Shown here: positions 42,702 through 51,413 of the stretch, in pieces | Layout of the letters: every line of letters starts with the position of its first letter | Numbering within the stretch: position 1 is the first letter of the stretch | Assembly (NCBI GenBank): GCA_964601225.1 | Contig: CAZRMM010000001.1 | Location: forward strand, 186,001-250,000 | Direction of reading: 5' to 3' | From: CAYRGC01 sp964601225 | GTDB taxonomy: Bacteria; Patescibacteriota; Gracilibacteria; Peribacterales; Peribacteraceae | Length of the DNA: 64,000 nt | The notes under the pieces: model-generated | What the model saw: only the letters and a program-made list of their open reading frames with translations | Database searches by the model: none | What the model was told of the DNA's origin: nothing | Position numbers and translations under genes: made by a program

Positions 42702-45194
42702 ATGCGCACGTCCCTGCGGACATTGATCGCCCTCGGCATGCTTCTCCCCGTGGTCGCCCATGCGGCCTCGCTGACGGTGACCGAGACGGTGGTCGGGCTT
42801 GATGCGATCGTCAAAATTGCCGACGCTCCGACGAGTGACGTCTCGCTCCACGTTCTCGCACCCTCGGGCGACGACAATACGGTATCGATCCGGGGCGGCG
42901 CGACGCGCGCGAGCATTCCCGGCGAATTCCTCCAGGAGGCGGGTTCGTATCGTGCCTATCTGACGAACGGGTCGACGCGTGCAAGCGGTGAAACGACTTT
43001 CACCGTCCTTCCGGACTCGGTCGATCCGCAGATCTCTCGCATGGAAACGGATACGAGCACGATCGCCGCCGACGGACGCAGTGCCGCCACAATTTCCGTG
43101 ATTCTGCGCGACGCGTACGGCAACGTTCTTCCGGGGCGCCCCGTGGAACTCGTAGGGAGCCGTCTCGAAGACGTGATTACGCCGCTCTCCACGTCCACCG
43201 ACGATTCCGGTATTCAGAAATTCTCCGTGACAAGCACGAAACCTGGAACTGTCTTCCTCCGCGCTCTCGATATCTTGGGCTCCACCACGCTCGACACCCG
43301 CGTCGAGCTGGAGTTCCAACAGGGGCAGGGTTCCGTGCCGACTTCCGGCGTCAGCGGGGATTTGAGCCGATACTACGGTATTACGCAGCCTTCTTGGTAT
43401 CCGTCGGCCTATCCGTACTATCCGGTGTATCCGGTGCCTTCGTACGGGGGGAATCCTTTCGCCGCTCAGGTGGCGGGAACGGGAATGACGGGACTGCAAT
43501 CCTTCGAAGTGAGCACCACGCCGCGTCAGCCCCTGGCGAGACAATCCTTCACGCTTACCATCCGCGCCGTAGGCGCCGACGGTAAGACGGTGCAGGATTA
43601 CACGGGGACCGTGAACATCACTTCCCCGGACGATGCAAACGCCGTGCTGCCCGGACTCACGGAAGACGGACAGGGGCAGGCGAAGTTCATTCCGAAAAAC
43701 CTCGGCATGAAGGTCATGCCGCTTTCGACCAGCTTCTCCGCTCCCGGCACGCACACGCTCGTTGTCGAGGACGCACAGAACGGTGTCCGCGGCGAAGTAA
43801 CGGTCACAGTCGGAGGCGAGGACGTCTCTTCTCAAAACCGCATTCAGTTCACCGATCCCGTCGATGGCTCCATTCTCACGGATCCGTCCATCATCTTGAA
43901 GGGCAAGGGACCGCGTCTTCGGAATCTCACCGTAACGGGCGGAATCGAAACCGTGAATGGTGACACGGACGAAAACGGCTTGTTTGAAATTCCGGTGCGA
44001 CTCGATGCCGCGAAGACCGAGCACGAACTGCACGTGCAAGATGACTCAGAGGACGCAAAACAACGCTACAGCGGCGACCTGAAGCTCTCTCTCGCCATTC
44101 CGGCACCTCCCCCGCCTCCGCCCGACACCACGCCCCCATCCATCGAGGGGACCTTCTCCCCCGAGAATCCGGATGAGAACGAAGACGTAACTCTGACCGT
44201 TACGAGCGACGAAACGGACCTGCTGATTGAAATGACTCTCGGAGATCAGCAACTCACCCTGACACCCGACACCTCTTCGCCCGGAACGTATACCGTTCTC
44301 TTCCGCGCACCCGCGGCAGGAACGTATCCCGCAACGATCATCGCGACGGATGTTGCGGCAAATCCGACGGTGAAACAGATCCCCCTTGTCGTCAGCGCGA
44401 AAGAAATCCCCGTCCTGACCGACGTTACCGCCGAACCGCGCCTCGGCGGCGTCGATCTCTTCTGGACGCCGATCGATGACGATCGCGTGACCTCTTATAT
44501 CGTGTACGTCGGCACCGAACCGCAGAACTTCGCCTTCACTCTCGATACGGGCAAGATCACCGAAGGCGCATCCGTGATGGGTCTCGACACGGGGACGACC
44601 TACTACTTCTCCGTGACTGCGAAGACGGAGGACAAGGAAAGCGCGAAGAGCAAGACGATCACCAGCGCGCCCCTCGGACTGAGCATCACGGGCACTCCCG
44701 CTCCCGGCTCCGTTCAGCTCACATGGAAATTCCCAAGCGACGCGATTCCCGTACAGAGTTTCATGCTCGAATACGGCACTTCGTCCAGTGATCTGACGGA
44801 GAAACGCGAGATTCCCGAGAAGGTACGCACGATGCTTGTGTCGGATCTCCTTCCCGGCATCGAGTACACCTTCCGCCTGACCCCGATCGCGAATGCGGGA
44901 GAACCCCTGAAAGAGATGGCGGCGGAAGTCACCGTCACTCCGCTCGTCGTGGACTTCCTCCATCCTGCGCCGTCGGAGCTGCTCCCCTTCCCCGTGCAAG
45001 ACGATGTCCCGCCGGACAATACGCTGCATGAAGGAGCCGACCAGACTCCCGACACCGGCCTCCCGCCGCTCGGTCTGATTGCCGGCGGCGGACTGATTGC
45101 CTGCGCAGTGATCCTCTTCGCCCGCCGACGCGCGGCACTCAAAATCGAACGCGCGTTCCTTTCTGCGGCAAAGAAGCGATACACTCAACACTGA
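42702..45194 (+). CDS. Large surface protein with Big-1, Ig-like and FN3 domains
   Basis: An 830-residue exported protein: signal peptide (LIALGMLLPVVAHA), a first beta domain, a Big-1 (invasin-type) domain at ~105-205 (STIAADGRSAATISVILRD), a Tyr/Pro-rich linker (WYPSAYPYYPVYPVPSYGG), further Ig-like domains, two FN3 domains at ~575-745 (ending TYYFSVTAKTED and EYTFRLTPIANAG), then one membrane helix and a basic tail. It is a wall-spanning adhesin or scaffold anchored in the membrane. Promoter TTGAGC (42663-42668), 17 nt, TACAAT (42686-42691). Confidence 0.85.
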   Translation: MRTSLRTLIALGMLLPVVAHAASLTVTETVVGLDAIVKIADAPTSDVSLHVLAPSGDDNTVSIRGGATRASIPGEFLQEAGSYRAYLTNGSTRASGETTFTVLPDSVDPQISRMETDTSTIAADGRSAATISVILRDAYGNVLPGRPVELVGSRLEDVITPLSTSTDDSGIQKFSVTSTKPGTVFLRALDILGSTTLDTRVELEFQQGQGSVPTSGVSGDLSRYYGITQPSWYPSAYPYYPVYPVPSYGGNPFAAQVAGTGMTGLQSFEVSTTPRQPLARQSFTLTIRAVGADGKTVQDYTGTVNITSPDDANAVLPGLTEDGQGQAKFIPKNLGMKVMPLSTSFSAPGTHTLVVEDAQNGVRGEVTVTVGGEDVSSQNRIQFTDPVDGSILTDPSIILKGKGPRLRNLTVTGGIETVNGDTDENGLFEIPVRLDAAKTEHELHVQDDSEDAKQRYSGDLKLSLAIPAPPPPPPDTTPPSIEGTFSPENPDENEDVTLTVTSDETDLLIEMTLGDQQLTLTPDTSSPGTYTVLFRAPAAGTYPATIIATDVAANPTVKQIPLVVSAKEIPVLTDVTAEPRLGGVDLFWTPIDDDRVTSYIVYVGTEPQNFAFTLDTGKITEGASVMGLDTGTTYYFSVTAKTEDKESAKSKTITSAPLGLSITGTPAPGSVQLTWKFPSDAIPVQSFMLEYGTSSSDLTEKREIPEKVRTMLVSDLLPGIEYTFRLTPIANAGEPLKEMAAEVTVTPLVVDFLHPAPSELLPFPVQDDVPPDNTLHEGADQTPDTGLPPLGLIAGGGLIACAVILFARRRAALKIERAFLSAAKKRYTQH

Positions 45195-45198
45195 TCCC

Positions 45199-46218
45199 GT
45201 GACAAACGCCGCATTCCGAGCGACGGCGAAGAAACGGACGCTCTCCATCGGAGGTGCGACGGAAGATCTTTTTGTTGGACTGAGCGAGGATATGGTGCGG
45301 ACACACGACGGTCAGCCCAGCGTCGTACTCCCTCTCGGACGCAAAATCCGCGTAACGAGCCTGGTGGAATGTGCCGGAGGCGGTGCGGCAAACACCTCCG
45401 TAGGGCTCAGTCGCCTGGGATGCGCAAGCGCTTTCTGCGGCGTACTCGGTTCCGACCAATGGGGCGAACGGCTGCAGGCCGCACTCCGAAAAGAAGGCGT
45501 GGAAACATGCTGTGCCACCATCGTCGAAGGAGAGACCTCCGGCTTCTCCATCGTCCTGCGCGGCGGCGGGGAACGTATCATCTTGGCCGAGCCCGGCGTC
45601 AACGCCCACATGCACGACGCGACATTCGACAAGAGCCATGCTGAGAGCGTGGATTGGATCTACCTGAATCATCTCCATGAACAATCGATGGTGATCTTGG
45701 ACGATGTGGTGGACGTTGCGGCAAAACATCCCGCAATCGGACTCAGCTGGAATCCGGGCGGCAGTCAAATTCGCAAGGGCATGGACGAAGCGGTGAACGC
45801 CTCGATTCTCAAAAAGACCCGCCTTCTGCTTCTCAATAAGGAGGAGGCCCTGGAGTTTACGAAGCAACAGACCGTTCCAGACGCCCTTCGGGCACTGATC
45901 GCATCGGAGGCCTCGACCGTCTGCGTAACGGACGGACCCAACGGCTCATACGCATCAAACGGAAAGGAAATCTATTTCTGTCCCTCGGTTCCCGGCGCAT
46001 CGATCGTGGACTCCACGGGAGCCGGCGACGCCTTCGGAACCGGCGCAACGTGGGCACTGATTCAAGGCTATGACTTGCCAACTATGCTCCGTGCGGGTAC
46101 AATGAACGCTACAAGCGTTCTCGGAGTCGTCGGCGCACAAGCCGGCCTCCTCACAGACATCGCCCTCCGCTCCCGACTATCGGAAATGAAGCTCGATGTG
46201 ACCGTGAGGACTCCGTGA
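45199..46218 (+). CDS. PfkB-family carbohydrate kinase
   Basis: A 339-residue ribokinase-fold kinase. AGGGAANTSVGLSRLG is the first PfkB signature and DSTGAGDAFGTGATWAL the second, with the catalytic Asp and anion hole. The sugar or nucleoside substrate cannot be predicted. GTG start at 45199, four bases after the surface-protein stop; TACACT (45180-45185) inside the end of that gene may add a separate promoter. Confidence 0.88.
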   Translation: MTNAAFRATAKKRTLSIGGATEDLFVGLSEDMVRTHDGQPSVVLPLGRKIRVTSLVECAGGGAANTSVGLSRLGCASAFCGVLGSDQWGERLQAALRKEGVETCCATIVEGETSGFSIVLRGGGERIILAEPGVNAHMHDATFDKSHAESVDWIYLNHLHEQSMVILDDVVDVAAKHPAIGLSWNPGGSQIRKGMDEAVNASILKKTRLLLLNKEEALEFTKQQTVPDALRALIASEASTVCVTDGPNGSYASNGKEIYFCPSVPGASIVDSTGAGDAFGTGATWALIQGYDLPTMLRAGTMNATSVLGVVGAQAGLLTDIALRSRLSEMKLDVTVRTP

Positions 46219-46240
46219 GGGCACCCCTCCCGCCCCTCCC

Positions 46241-46870
46241 ATGTCCGACGACAATCTCATCCAAATCCAGCAGCTCATCGATACCGCGATGTCGTCCCTC
46301 AAGACGGCTCACGCGCTCCTTCGGGAAATGACGGGCGTCGTCGATTCGGCGCGGGAGCGCCACGTGACCCGCGCGAGCTCGCTGTCCGTGGGACCCGTCA
46401 GTGGCCGCGTGATCGAAGGTATCTTCGATGGTCAGAACATGGTCGACGGCTCGGGGCAAACGTACCCCGTCCCCGCGAACTACGCGTCCAAGAGCAAGCT
46501 TGTGGAAGGCGACGGCATGAAGCTCACCATCACCGACGAAGGCAAGTTCATCTATAAACAAATCGCCCCGACCCCGCGACGCACCGCGCTCGGCGTCCTC
46601 ATCCAGGAGGACGGCCAATACAAAGTGCTCGCCGAAGGGAAGCCCTACCGCGTTCTGCTTGCCTCCGTGACGTTCTACCGCGCCGAAGTCGGCGATCAGG
46701 TGACGATCCTCCTGCCGGAAGGCGGCGACGCCAAGTGGGGCGCCGTTGAGGCAGTGCTCCCGAAGCACATCGCCGAGGCCGCCGCCAAGAGCGCCGTCAC
46801 CGAAGAGGTGGTAAAGAAGGTGTCGCGGAAGAAGAAGAACGACGACGGAGAGTTGAATCCGGAGATGTAA
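46241..46870 (+). CDS. Conserved protein of a CPR-type family, function unknown
   Basis: A 209-residue protein with an N-terminal helix pair and a beta-rich core: RVIEGIFDGQNMVDGSGQTY, PVPANYASKSKLVEGDGMKL and VTFYRAEVGDQVTILLPEG, then a Lys-rich tail. The pattern matches my memory of an unnamed protein found in many CPR genomes. It is soluble and probably cytoplasmic. A C-rich tract, CCCTCCCGCCCCTCCC, replaces a Shine-Dalgarno site before the ATG. Confidence 0.7.
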   Translation: MSDDNLIQIQQLIDTAMSSLKTAHALLREMTGVVDSARERHVTRASSLSVGPVSGRVIEGIFDGQNMVDGSGQTYPVPANYASKSKLVEGDGMKLTITDEGKFIYKQIAPTPRRTALGVLIQEDGQYKVLAEGKPYRVLLASVTFYRAEVGDQVTILLPEGGDAKWGAVEAVLPKHIAEAAAKSAVTEEVVKKVSRKKKNDDGELNPEM

Positions 46871-46871
46871 C

Positions 46872-46928
46872 TCGGTTGCGAGTTTCGAGAGAATGCCCGT
46901 GACGGGATTTTGTCTTCCCGCAACCGGG
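46872..46928. repeat. Short hairpin of the GGTTGCG word family
   Basis: CTCGGTTGCGAG (46872-46883) is complementary to CCCGCAACCGGG (about 46917-46928) over the shared CGGTTGCG core. The words are those of the longer islands at 15085-15157 and 56519-56580. Confidence 0.45.
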
Positions 46929-46975
46929 CGCCATTCCGAGTGACGACATTCGCGGCGACGGCTATCCTGAGAGCG

Positions 46976-48277
46976 ATGAAAGCCGCTCGCATTCTCGTAC
47001 CCACGTTCGCCGCGCTCGCGGTTACCGGCGGTGTTCTTGGCATCATGTGGTGGCAAATCACACAATCACAAGAAGCCCTGAAGGCCCAGTTAACGCACCC
47101 CGGCGACGCAAACTCGAGCGAAGGACTTGAGGCGCCGGAACTGACGGAGACTGACACCGGCGATATCGTTCTTCTTCACCTGCGAAAAGGCGATCTTCTT
47201 GCCGCTCAAGGCAATTGGGCGGGAGCTGAGAACGAGTACAAGACATCGGTGGATGCCGGCGGAGGCATTCCTGCGCTTCGAAAATTGGCACAGGCACAAC
47301 TGCAGCGACGGGATGTGGAAGGAGCGTCTGCAACCATCGACAAACTGAAGCAGGCGGGAGCACGCAAAGAAGATCTTCTTTTTCTCGATGTGATCTTGGC
47401 CTTACGGACGGGTGAAGTCGTACGCGCCAAGGACATTCTCGCAGCTGCGGAGGATTCGCCGCAGAAGCACTACGGCCAAGCGCTCGTCGCCATCATCCAG
47501 GGCCAGAACGAGGCCGCGAAGACCGAACTCCAACTCGTCGTCGCGGGTTGGGATCCCACGCTGCGGGCCTACGCGAGAACGCTCCAGGAAGCCTACGACG
47601 AGTTCGCACTCTTCCCCGACAGTCCCCCGCTCCATCTGCAAACTCTCCTCGCTCGCGCACTCGCGCAAACGCAGGAATGCGAACTGGCACTCCCCATTCT
47701 CTCCCAGGTGCTCAAAGAGCAAGAAGGCTATCGCGATGCATGGATGGTTCAAGGGTACTGCGAACTCACGACGGAACGCACGGACAAGGCAGTCGTCTCT
47801 TTCGAGCGCGCCTACGAGCTCGATCCGGAAAAGCCCGAGATCCAGTACTTCCTCGGCCGCACCTACCTCGCGATGAAGGACTACCAAAAGGCAGCCACGT
47901 TCCTCGGTTACGCGCTCCAAAACGGCTTTTCGCCGGAAAAAGAGGTACGGCGCCACCTCGCCGAAGCGGCAATCGCTCTCAACGACGCCCCCGCGGCGAT
48001 CGAGCAACTCAAGACGCTCATGGGGCTCCCCGACGCCGACATCGACGTTGCCGAGAAACTCGTCGCGATTTTGATCGCAGCGGGTCAAAAGGACGACGCC
48101 GCCGATATCGCCCGCACGGCGGTAGGTCGCTGGTCGCAAAATGCCCGCTCCTACGACCTTCTGGCCTGGACGGAAATCGAACGCGGCAATAAGAGTGATG
48201 CAAAATCGCTCCTCGAGAAGGCCCTCGAACTTGATCCCACGCTCCAAAGCGCACGAGAACGGTACAGCAAGCTATAA
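46976..48277 (+). CDS. Membrane-anchored TPR protein
   Basis: A 433-residue protein with an N-terminal membrane helix (LVPTFAALAVTGGVLGIMWW) and about ten tetratricopeptide repeats outside it or in the cytoplasm, for example AWMVQGYCELTTERTDKAVV and EIQYFLGRTYLAMKDYQKAA, ending in LLEKALELDPTLQSARERYS. TPR arrays hold protein complexes together; the partner is unknown. TATCCT (46963-46968) is 7 nt before the ATG at 46976. Confidence 0.85.
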   Translation: MKAARILVPTFAALAVTGGVLGIMWWQITQSQEALKAQLTHPGDANSSEGLEAPELTETDTGDIVLLHLRKGDLLAAQGNWAGAENEYKTSVDAGGGIPALRKLAQAQLQRRDVEGASATIDKLKQAGARKEDLLFLDVILALRTGEVVRAKDILAAAEDSPQKHYGQALVAIIQGQNEAAKTELQLVVAGWDPTLRAYARTLQEAYDEFALFPDSPPLHLQTLLARALAQTQECELALPILSQVLKEQEGYRDAWMVQGYCELTTERTDKAVVSFERAYELDPEKPEIQYFLGRTYLAMKDYQKAATFLGYALQNGFSPEKEVRRHLAEAAIALNDAPAAIEQLKTLMGLPDADIDVAEKLVAILIAAGQKDDAADIARTAVGRWSQNARSYDLLAWTEIERGNKSDAKSLLEKALELDPTLQSARERYSKL

Positions 48278-48278
48278 G

Positions 48279-48360
48279 AAAGGTTTCAAAGGGTACAAAG
48301 GGAGCAAAGATTCTAAAAGGACGACAAACATCCCCCCCGTTTGTACCTTTTGAAACCTTT
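48279..48360. repeat. AAAGGTTTCAAAGGGTACAAAGGG hairpin island
   Basis: Left arm 48279-48302 (AAAGGTTTCAAAGGG, TACAAAGGG) and right arm 48340-48360 (TTTGTACCTTTTGAAACC) pair over about 20 bp. It starts right after the TPR gene stop and ends just before the terminator of structured RNA copy 2, so it lies at the 3' ends of two convergent transcripts. Confidence 0.75.
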
Positions 48361-48373
48361 CTAACCTTTGCAC

Positions 48374-48893
48374 CTCAACAAAAAGACCCTGACGGGCCTT
48401 TTTGTGTTTGTGTCTCCTCTCCGGCTATCGACGGTAAAGGGTAAGTCCACCGTTGAGCCGTTTGGTGGAGAGGGTGACGGAAGGGGAGGTGCCCCATTCT
48501 CTGCCGTGCTATGGTTTCTTGTTTCTCCTCGGAACCAACCGAAGTCCCCGTACCGGTTCACCACGCGGTGCACTAAGGCTCCGGGGGAACGCTGGGGAGA
48601 AAAGGAAGCACGCCGTGGAGCGACCTCACATCCATGGCGCGGCATCGCAGAGCAGAGAGGACGGTGGCGGCCGCAGTTCAGCGAATACTCGCCCATACTT
48701 GTCCTGAGCTTGTCGAAGGACGTACTCAGGGCACGCGTCCCGGCGCGGGGCAACCACGGTCCTCTCTACGAGATTGATGTTGATGTGAAGGATCCTCTCT
48801 TTCGAACAGCTGTGTGTTTTTGTGCCCGGGCACGGGTGTGTGTTGGTATTCGATCTGTTCTCGTTCTCAGTTCGAGCGAGGCGAGAACAAATC
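48374..48893 (-). ncRNA. Large structured non-coding RNA, copy 2
   Basis: Homologue of 19600-20120, on the minus strand. Helices match those of copy 1 but with changed bases: GATTTGTTCTCG/CGAGAACAGATC for the outer stem; 48769-48754 with 48667-48652 for the 16-bp stem, whose inner half has a different sequence and closes an 86-nt loop; GAACCGG/TTGGTTC in the core; and a terminator AAAGGCCC/GGGTCTTT. In each of these a G-U pair forms only in the minus-strand RNA and would be A-C on the plus strand, which fixes the orientation. Promoter TTGCAG (48926-48921), 16 nt, TAGGAT (48904-48899). A GTCCTGAGCTTGTCGAAGGA palindrome sits in the large loop. Confidence 0.82.
48382..48403 (-). terminator. Rho-independent terminator of structured RNA copy 2
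   Basis: Minus strand AAAGGCCC, loop GTCA, GGGTCTTT, then TTGTT. One pair is G-U in this strand and mismatched in the other. Confidence 0.8.
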
Positions 48894-49077
48894 TGGTCAT
48901 CCTATCAGTTCAAATTTCTTCTGCAACCTTCTTCTCTTGTATAAGCCAAGAAATGTTGTATGAATACATTTGTAATACAGACCAAAAAAGGAGAGGGAAG
49001 TTGTCGGGAATGAGTCCGAAGAAAAGGATGAACGTCTTCCCTTGGAGACCCTCGGTTCCTCCCCATAGAATACGACT

Positions 49078-50403
49078 GTGAAGAAATCGATGCGCTGGAT
49101 CCTCACGGGCCTCCTCGGAAGTATTCTCGTCGCTGCCGCAAGCATTGCGACGTTTTTCATCTGGCAGTGGCAAACGCGCGCGCCTCTCGCGTCACTTCTT
49201 CCCGCCGAACGGACGATTGCCTTCTTTCCTCGTACGACGGGGGTCATTCTTCGGGAGACCTTCCTTCCTTGGGTGCCGGAGGTGAGAGATGTGCCCGCGG
49301 AAGGCTGGATGTCTCTCGCAATCGTCGAAAAGCCCTCCGGCGGCACTGCCTGGGTGATCGCGCCGACGGAGTTCACGAATGCCGGGGATTCGCCCGCCGA
49401 AATCCGGTTGCGCGGAAAGACCGTCTACATCTCCGATGGCACCACTCCCGACGACATCGGCATCCGCGAGGGAGAAACTCCGCTCTCAAGCTCTCCGTCG
49501 TTCCTCGCGCTCACGTCGGAAACAGTAACGCAGGACTGGGGATACGTTCGAACGCTCCCGGGCGGAGACGCCGATCCCCGTTTGCTGCAAATCATCGGAC
49601 AGTCCGCGGACGGGGCTGTTTTTGAACGACGTGGCGAGAAAGATTTCATCCTACGTTACCGCGTGTCGAACATCTCCGGCACGCCGGTTCGCTTTGCCTT
49701 TCCCGACACGGTGCCTCCGGGAACCCAATGCCTGGGGCAGGCCACGCCGGAACTGCTTTTGCGACAACTCGTTCCCGACGGCGACCCGCTTCTCACGCAG
49801 AGCATTCGCCAGCGTCAAATCGAAAAGCTTCTCGGCGCGGATGTCAGCATGCAATTCGACATTCTCCCCTTACTCAAGCGGCCGGCAGTGGCCTGCATTC
49901 GCGACGTGGGCGGCCGACGAAGTGTGTTACTGATCGGAGAAACGGAGAATGCAACTGCATGGGAAAAAATCACCGCACGCCTGCATGACAGCTTCCATGA
50001 CCGAGCCAGCCGCGGTTATGTGGATCGTCGAACCGTGGAAGAAAAATATGCCTACGCGATCGTCAAAGATGCAACGACAGACCTCCACACGGAATCCCGA
50101 ATGGAGAATGGCTGGTCCACCACGGTGACGCCGTTGACCGCTTCCGGCGGACTCTTCACCGCCCGACTCCGCAATCGTTTCGTCCTGGCGACGTCTCCGG
50201 AACTTTTCGCAAGCGGCCTTTCGCCGGTCCTTCGTCCCCTCGACGGTGTTTCAGCTGGAACAATGGACTTCGGGTCACTCACTCCCCTAGCCCTTCCGCC
50301 CCTCCTCTCTCCCGTGCGTTCCCTTCTGCCGCAACAGGCTCGCTTGACCTGGACTTTCGAGATCGCCGACGACCTTGGCAGGCTCTCGATCCACCTCGAT
50401 TGA
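49078..50403 (+). CDS. Membrane-anchored extracytoplasmic protein of unknown function
   Basis: A 441-residue protein with one N-terminal membrane helix (WILTGLLGSILVAAASIATF) and a large outer domain. The opening ASLLPAERTIAFFPRT and the overall beta-rich pattern resemble DUF3352-type proteins, but only loosely. GTG start 6 nt after TAGAAT (49066-49071). The gap to secF is 44 nt with its own TACGCT box, so it may or may not be one unit. The 184 bp upstream, back to structured RNA copy 2, hold the two divergent promoters. Confidence 0.7.
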   Translation: MKKSMRWILTGLLGSILVAAASIATFFIWQWQTRAPLASLLPAERTIAFFPRTTGVILRETFLPWVPEVRDVPAEGWMSLAIVEKPSGGTAWVIAPTEFTNAGDSPAEIRLRGKTVYISDGTTPDDIGIREGETPLSSSPSFLALTSETVTQDWGYVRTLPGGDADPRLLQIIGQSADGAVFERRGEKDFILRYRVSNISGTPVRFAFPDTVPPGTQCLGQATPELLLRQLVPDGDPLLTQSIRQRQIEKLLGADVSMQFDILPLLKRPAVACIRDVGGRRSVLLIGETENATAWEKITARLHDSFHDRASRGYVDRRTVEEKYAYAIVKDATTDLHTESRMENGWSTTVTPLTASGGLFTARLRNRFVLATSPELFASGLSPVLRPLDGVSAGTMDFGSLTPLALPPLLSPVRSLLPQQARLTWTFEIADDLGRLSIHLD

Positions 50404-50447
50404 GGACGATTGCGTCGTCTCCGTTTCCCCGCTACGCTTGGCGCCCA

Positions 50448-51362
50448 ATGTCAATCCTTAAGCTCTCCAAATTCTTTCTGGCGCTCTCGGCGGTCCTCGT
50501 CGTGGCGTCCATCGTTCTCCTCATCACGCCGGGCCCGCGCCTGAGCATCGAGTTCTCCGGCGGCACGCTGCTTGAGATCCAAAGTGACGGCAAGACGAAG
50601 CAAGATGTTGAAACCGTGGTACAGGCGTACGAAAAAGATCACCCCGAGACCCTCGGTAACGTGACGGTTTCGGCAATCAACGGGCAAAAAGGGCTCTCGT
50701 TCCTGCTCCGCACAAAGCCCATGAGCAACGAGACCCACGTGGACGTTCTCAAGACCCTGGAGACAAAACTTGGTTCGGCCAAGGAGCTTCAGTACACCAC
50801 GATCGGCCCGAGCCTCTCGGCCAACCTCAAGAAGAACACTCTCATCGCGATCGCCGTGGCTTCCGTTGCCATGATCACGTATCTCGCCATCGCCTTCCGC
50901 AAGTTGCCTCGCAAGTTGAACCCCCTGAAGTTCGGCGTGCTCGCCGTCATCGGATTCATCCACGACGTCATCATCACGAGCGGATTCTTCGTCATCGTGA
51001 GCCGCTTCACGAGCTTCGAGTTCGATCCCCTCTTCGTCACGGCTCTGCTCACGATCCTCGCGTATTCAGCAAACGACACGATCGTCATCTTCGACCGTAT
51101 CCGCGACAACATGACCCACGAGAACCGTCACGAGACGCTCGCGCAGGTCGTGGACCGCGGCCTTCGTCAGTGCGTCACGCGTACGTTTAACACGATGGCG
51201 GCAGCCTTGATCATGCTCGTGACGCTGTTCTTCTTCGGTTCGGAATCGATCAAGTGGTTCATTCTTGCCCTTATTTTCGGCACGGTGATCGGCGTGTATT
51301 CCTCGTACTTTATCGCGGCTCCGCTCCTTGTGTACTGGAGATGGGGACGCCGCAATGCGTGA
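50448..51362 (+). CDS. secF: Protein-export membrane protein SecF
   Basis: A 304-residue subunit of the SecDF motor that uses the proton gradient to pull secreted proteins out. LSIEFSGGTLLEIQSDGKT is the conserved first periplasmic region, VLAVIGFIHDVIITSGFFVI holds the membrane Asp, and SANDTIVIFDRIRDNM plus RTFNTMAAALIMLVTLFFF complete the six-helix pattern. SecD is not adjacent, which is unusual. TACGCT (50433-50438) is 9 nt before the ATG. Confidence 0.95.
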   Translation: MSILKLSKFFLALSAVLVVASIVLLITPGPRLSIEFSGGTLLEIQSDGKTKQDVETVVQAYEKDHPETLGNVTVSAINGQKGLSFLLRTKPMSNETHVDVLKTLETKLGSAKELQYTTIGPSLSANLKKNTLIAIAVASVAMITYLAIAFRKLPRKLNPLKFGVLAVIGFIHDVIITSGFFVIVSRFTSFEFDPLFVTALLTILAYSANDTIVIFDRIRDNMTHENRHETLAQVVDRGLRQCVTRTFNTMAAALIMLVTLFFFGSESIKWFILALIFGTVIGVYSSYFIAAPLLVYWRWGRRNA

Positions 51363-51413
51363 GAACCGACACCTGACGTACACTGGTCACGAACTCTTCT
51401 TCCTTGCTCTCCC

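Noticed and set aside
42567..44039. Long minus-strand frame continuing upstream of the lipoprotein gene at 41985-42566
   Set aside because: The real start at 42566 gives a perfect lipoprotein signal peptide and a -10 box 7 nt upstream; the extension is antisense to the large surface protein.
48368..49081. 237-codon plus-strand frame, and similar frames at 19608-20367
   Set aside because: They overlap the structured RNA copies, are not conserved in frame between the copies, and have compositions unlike real proteins.
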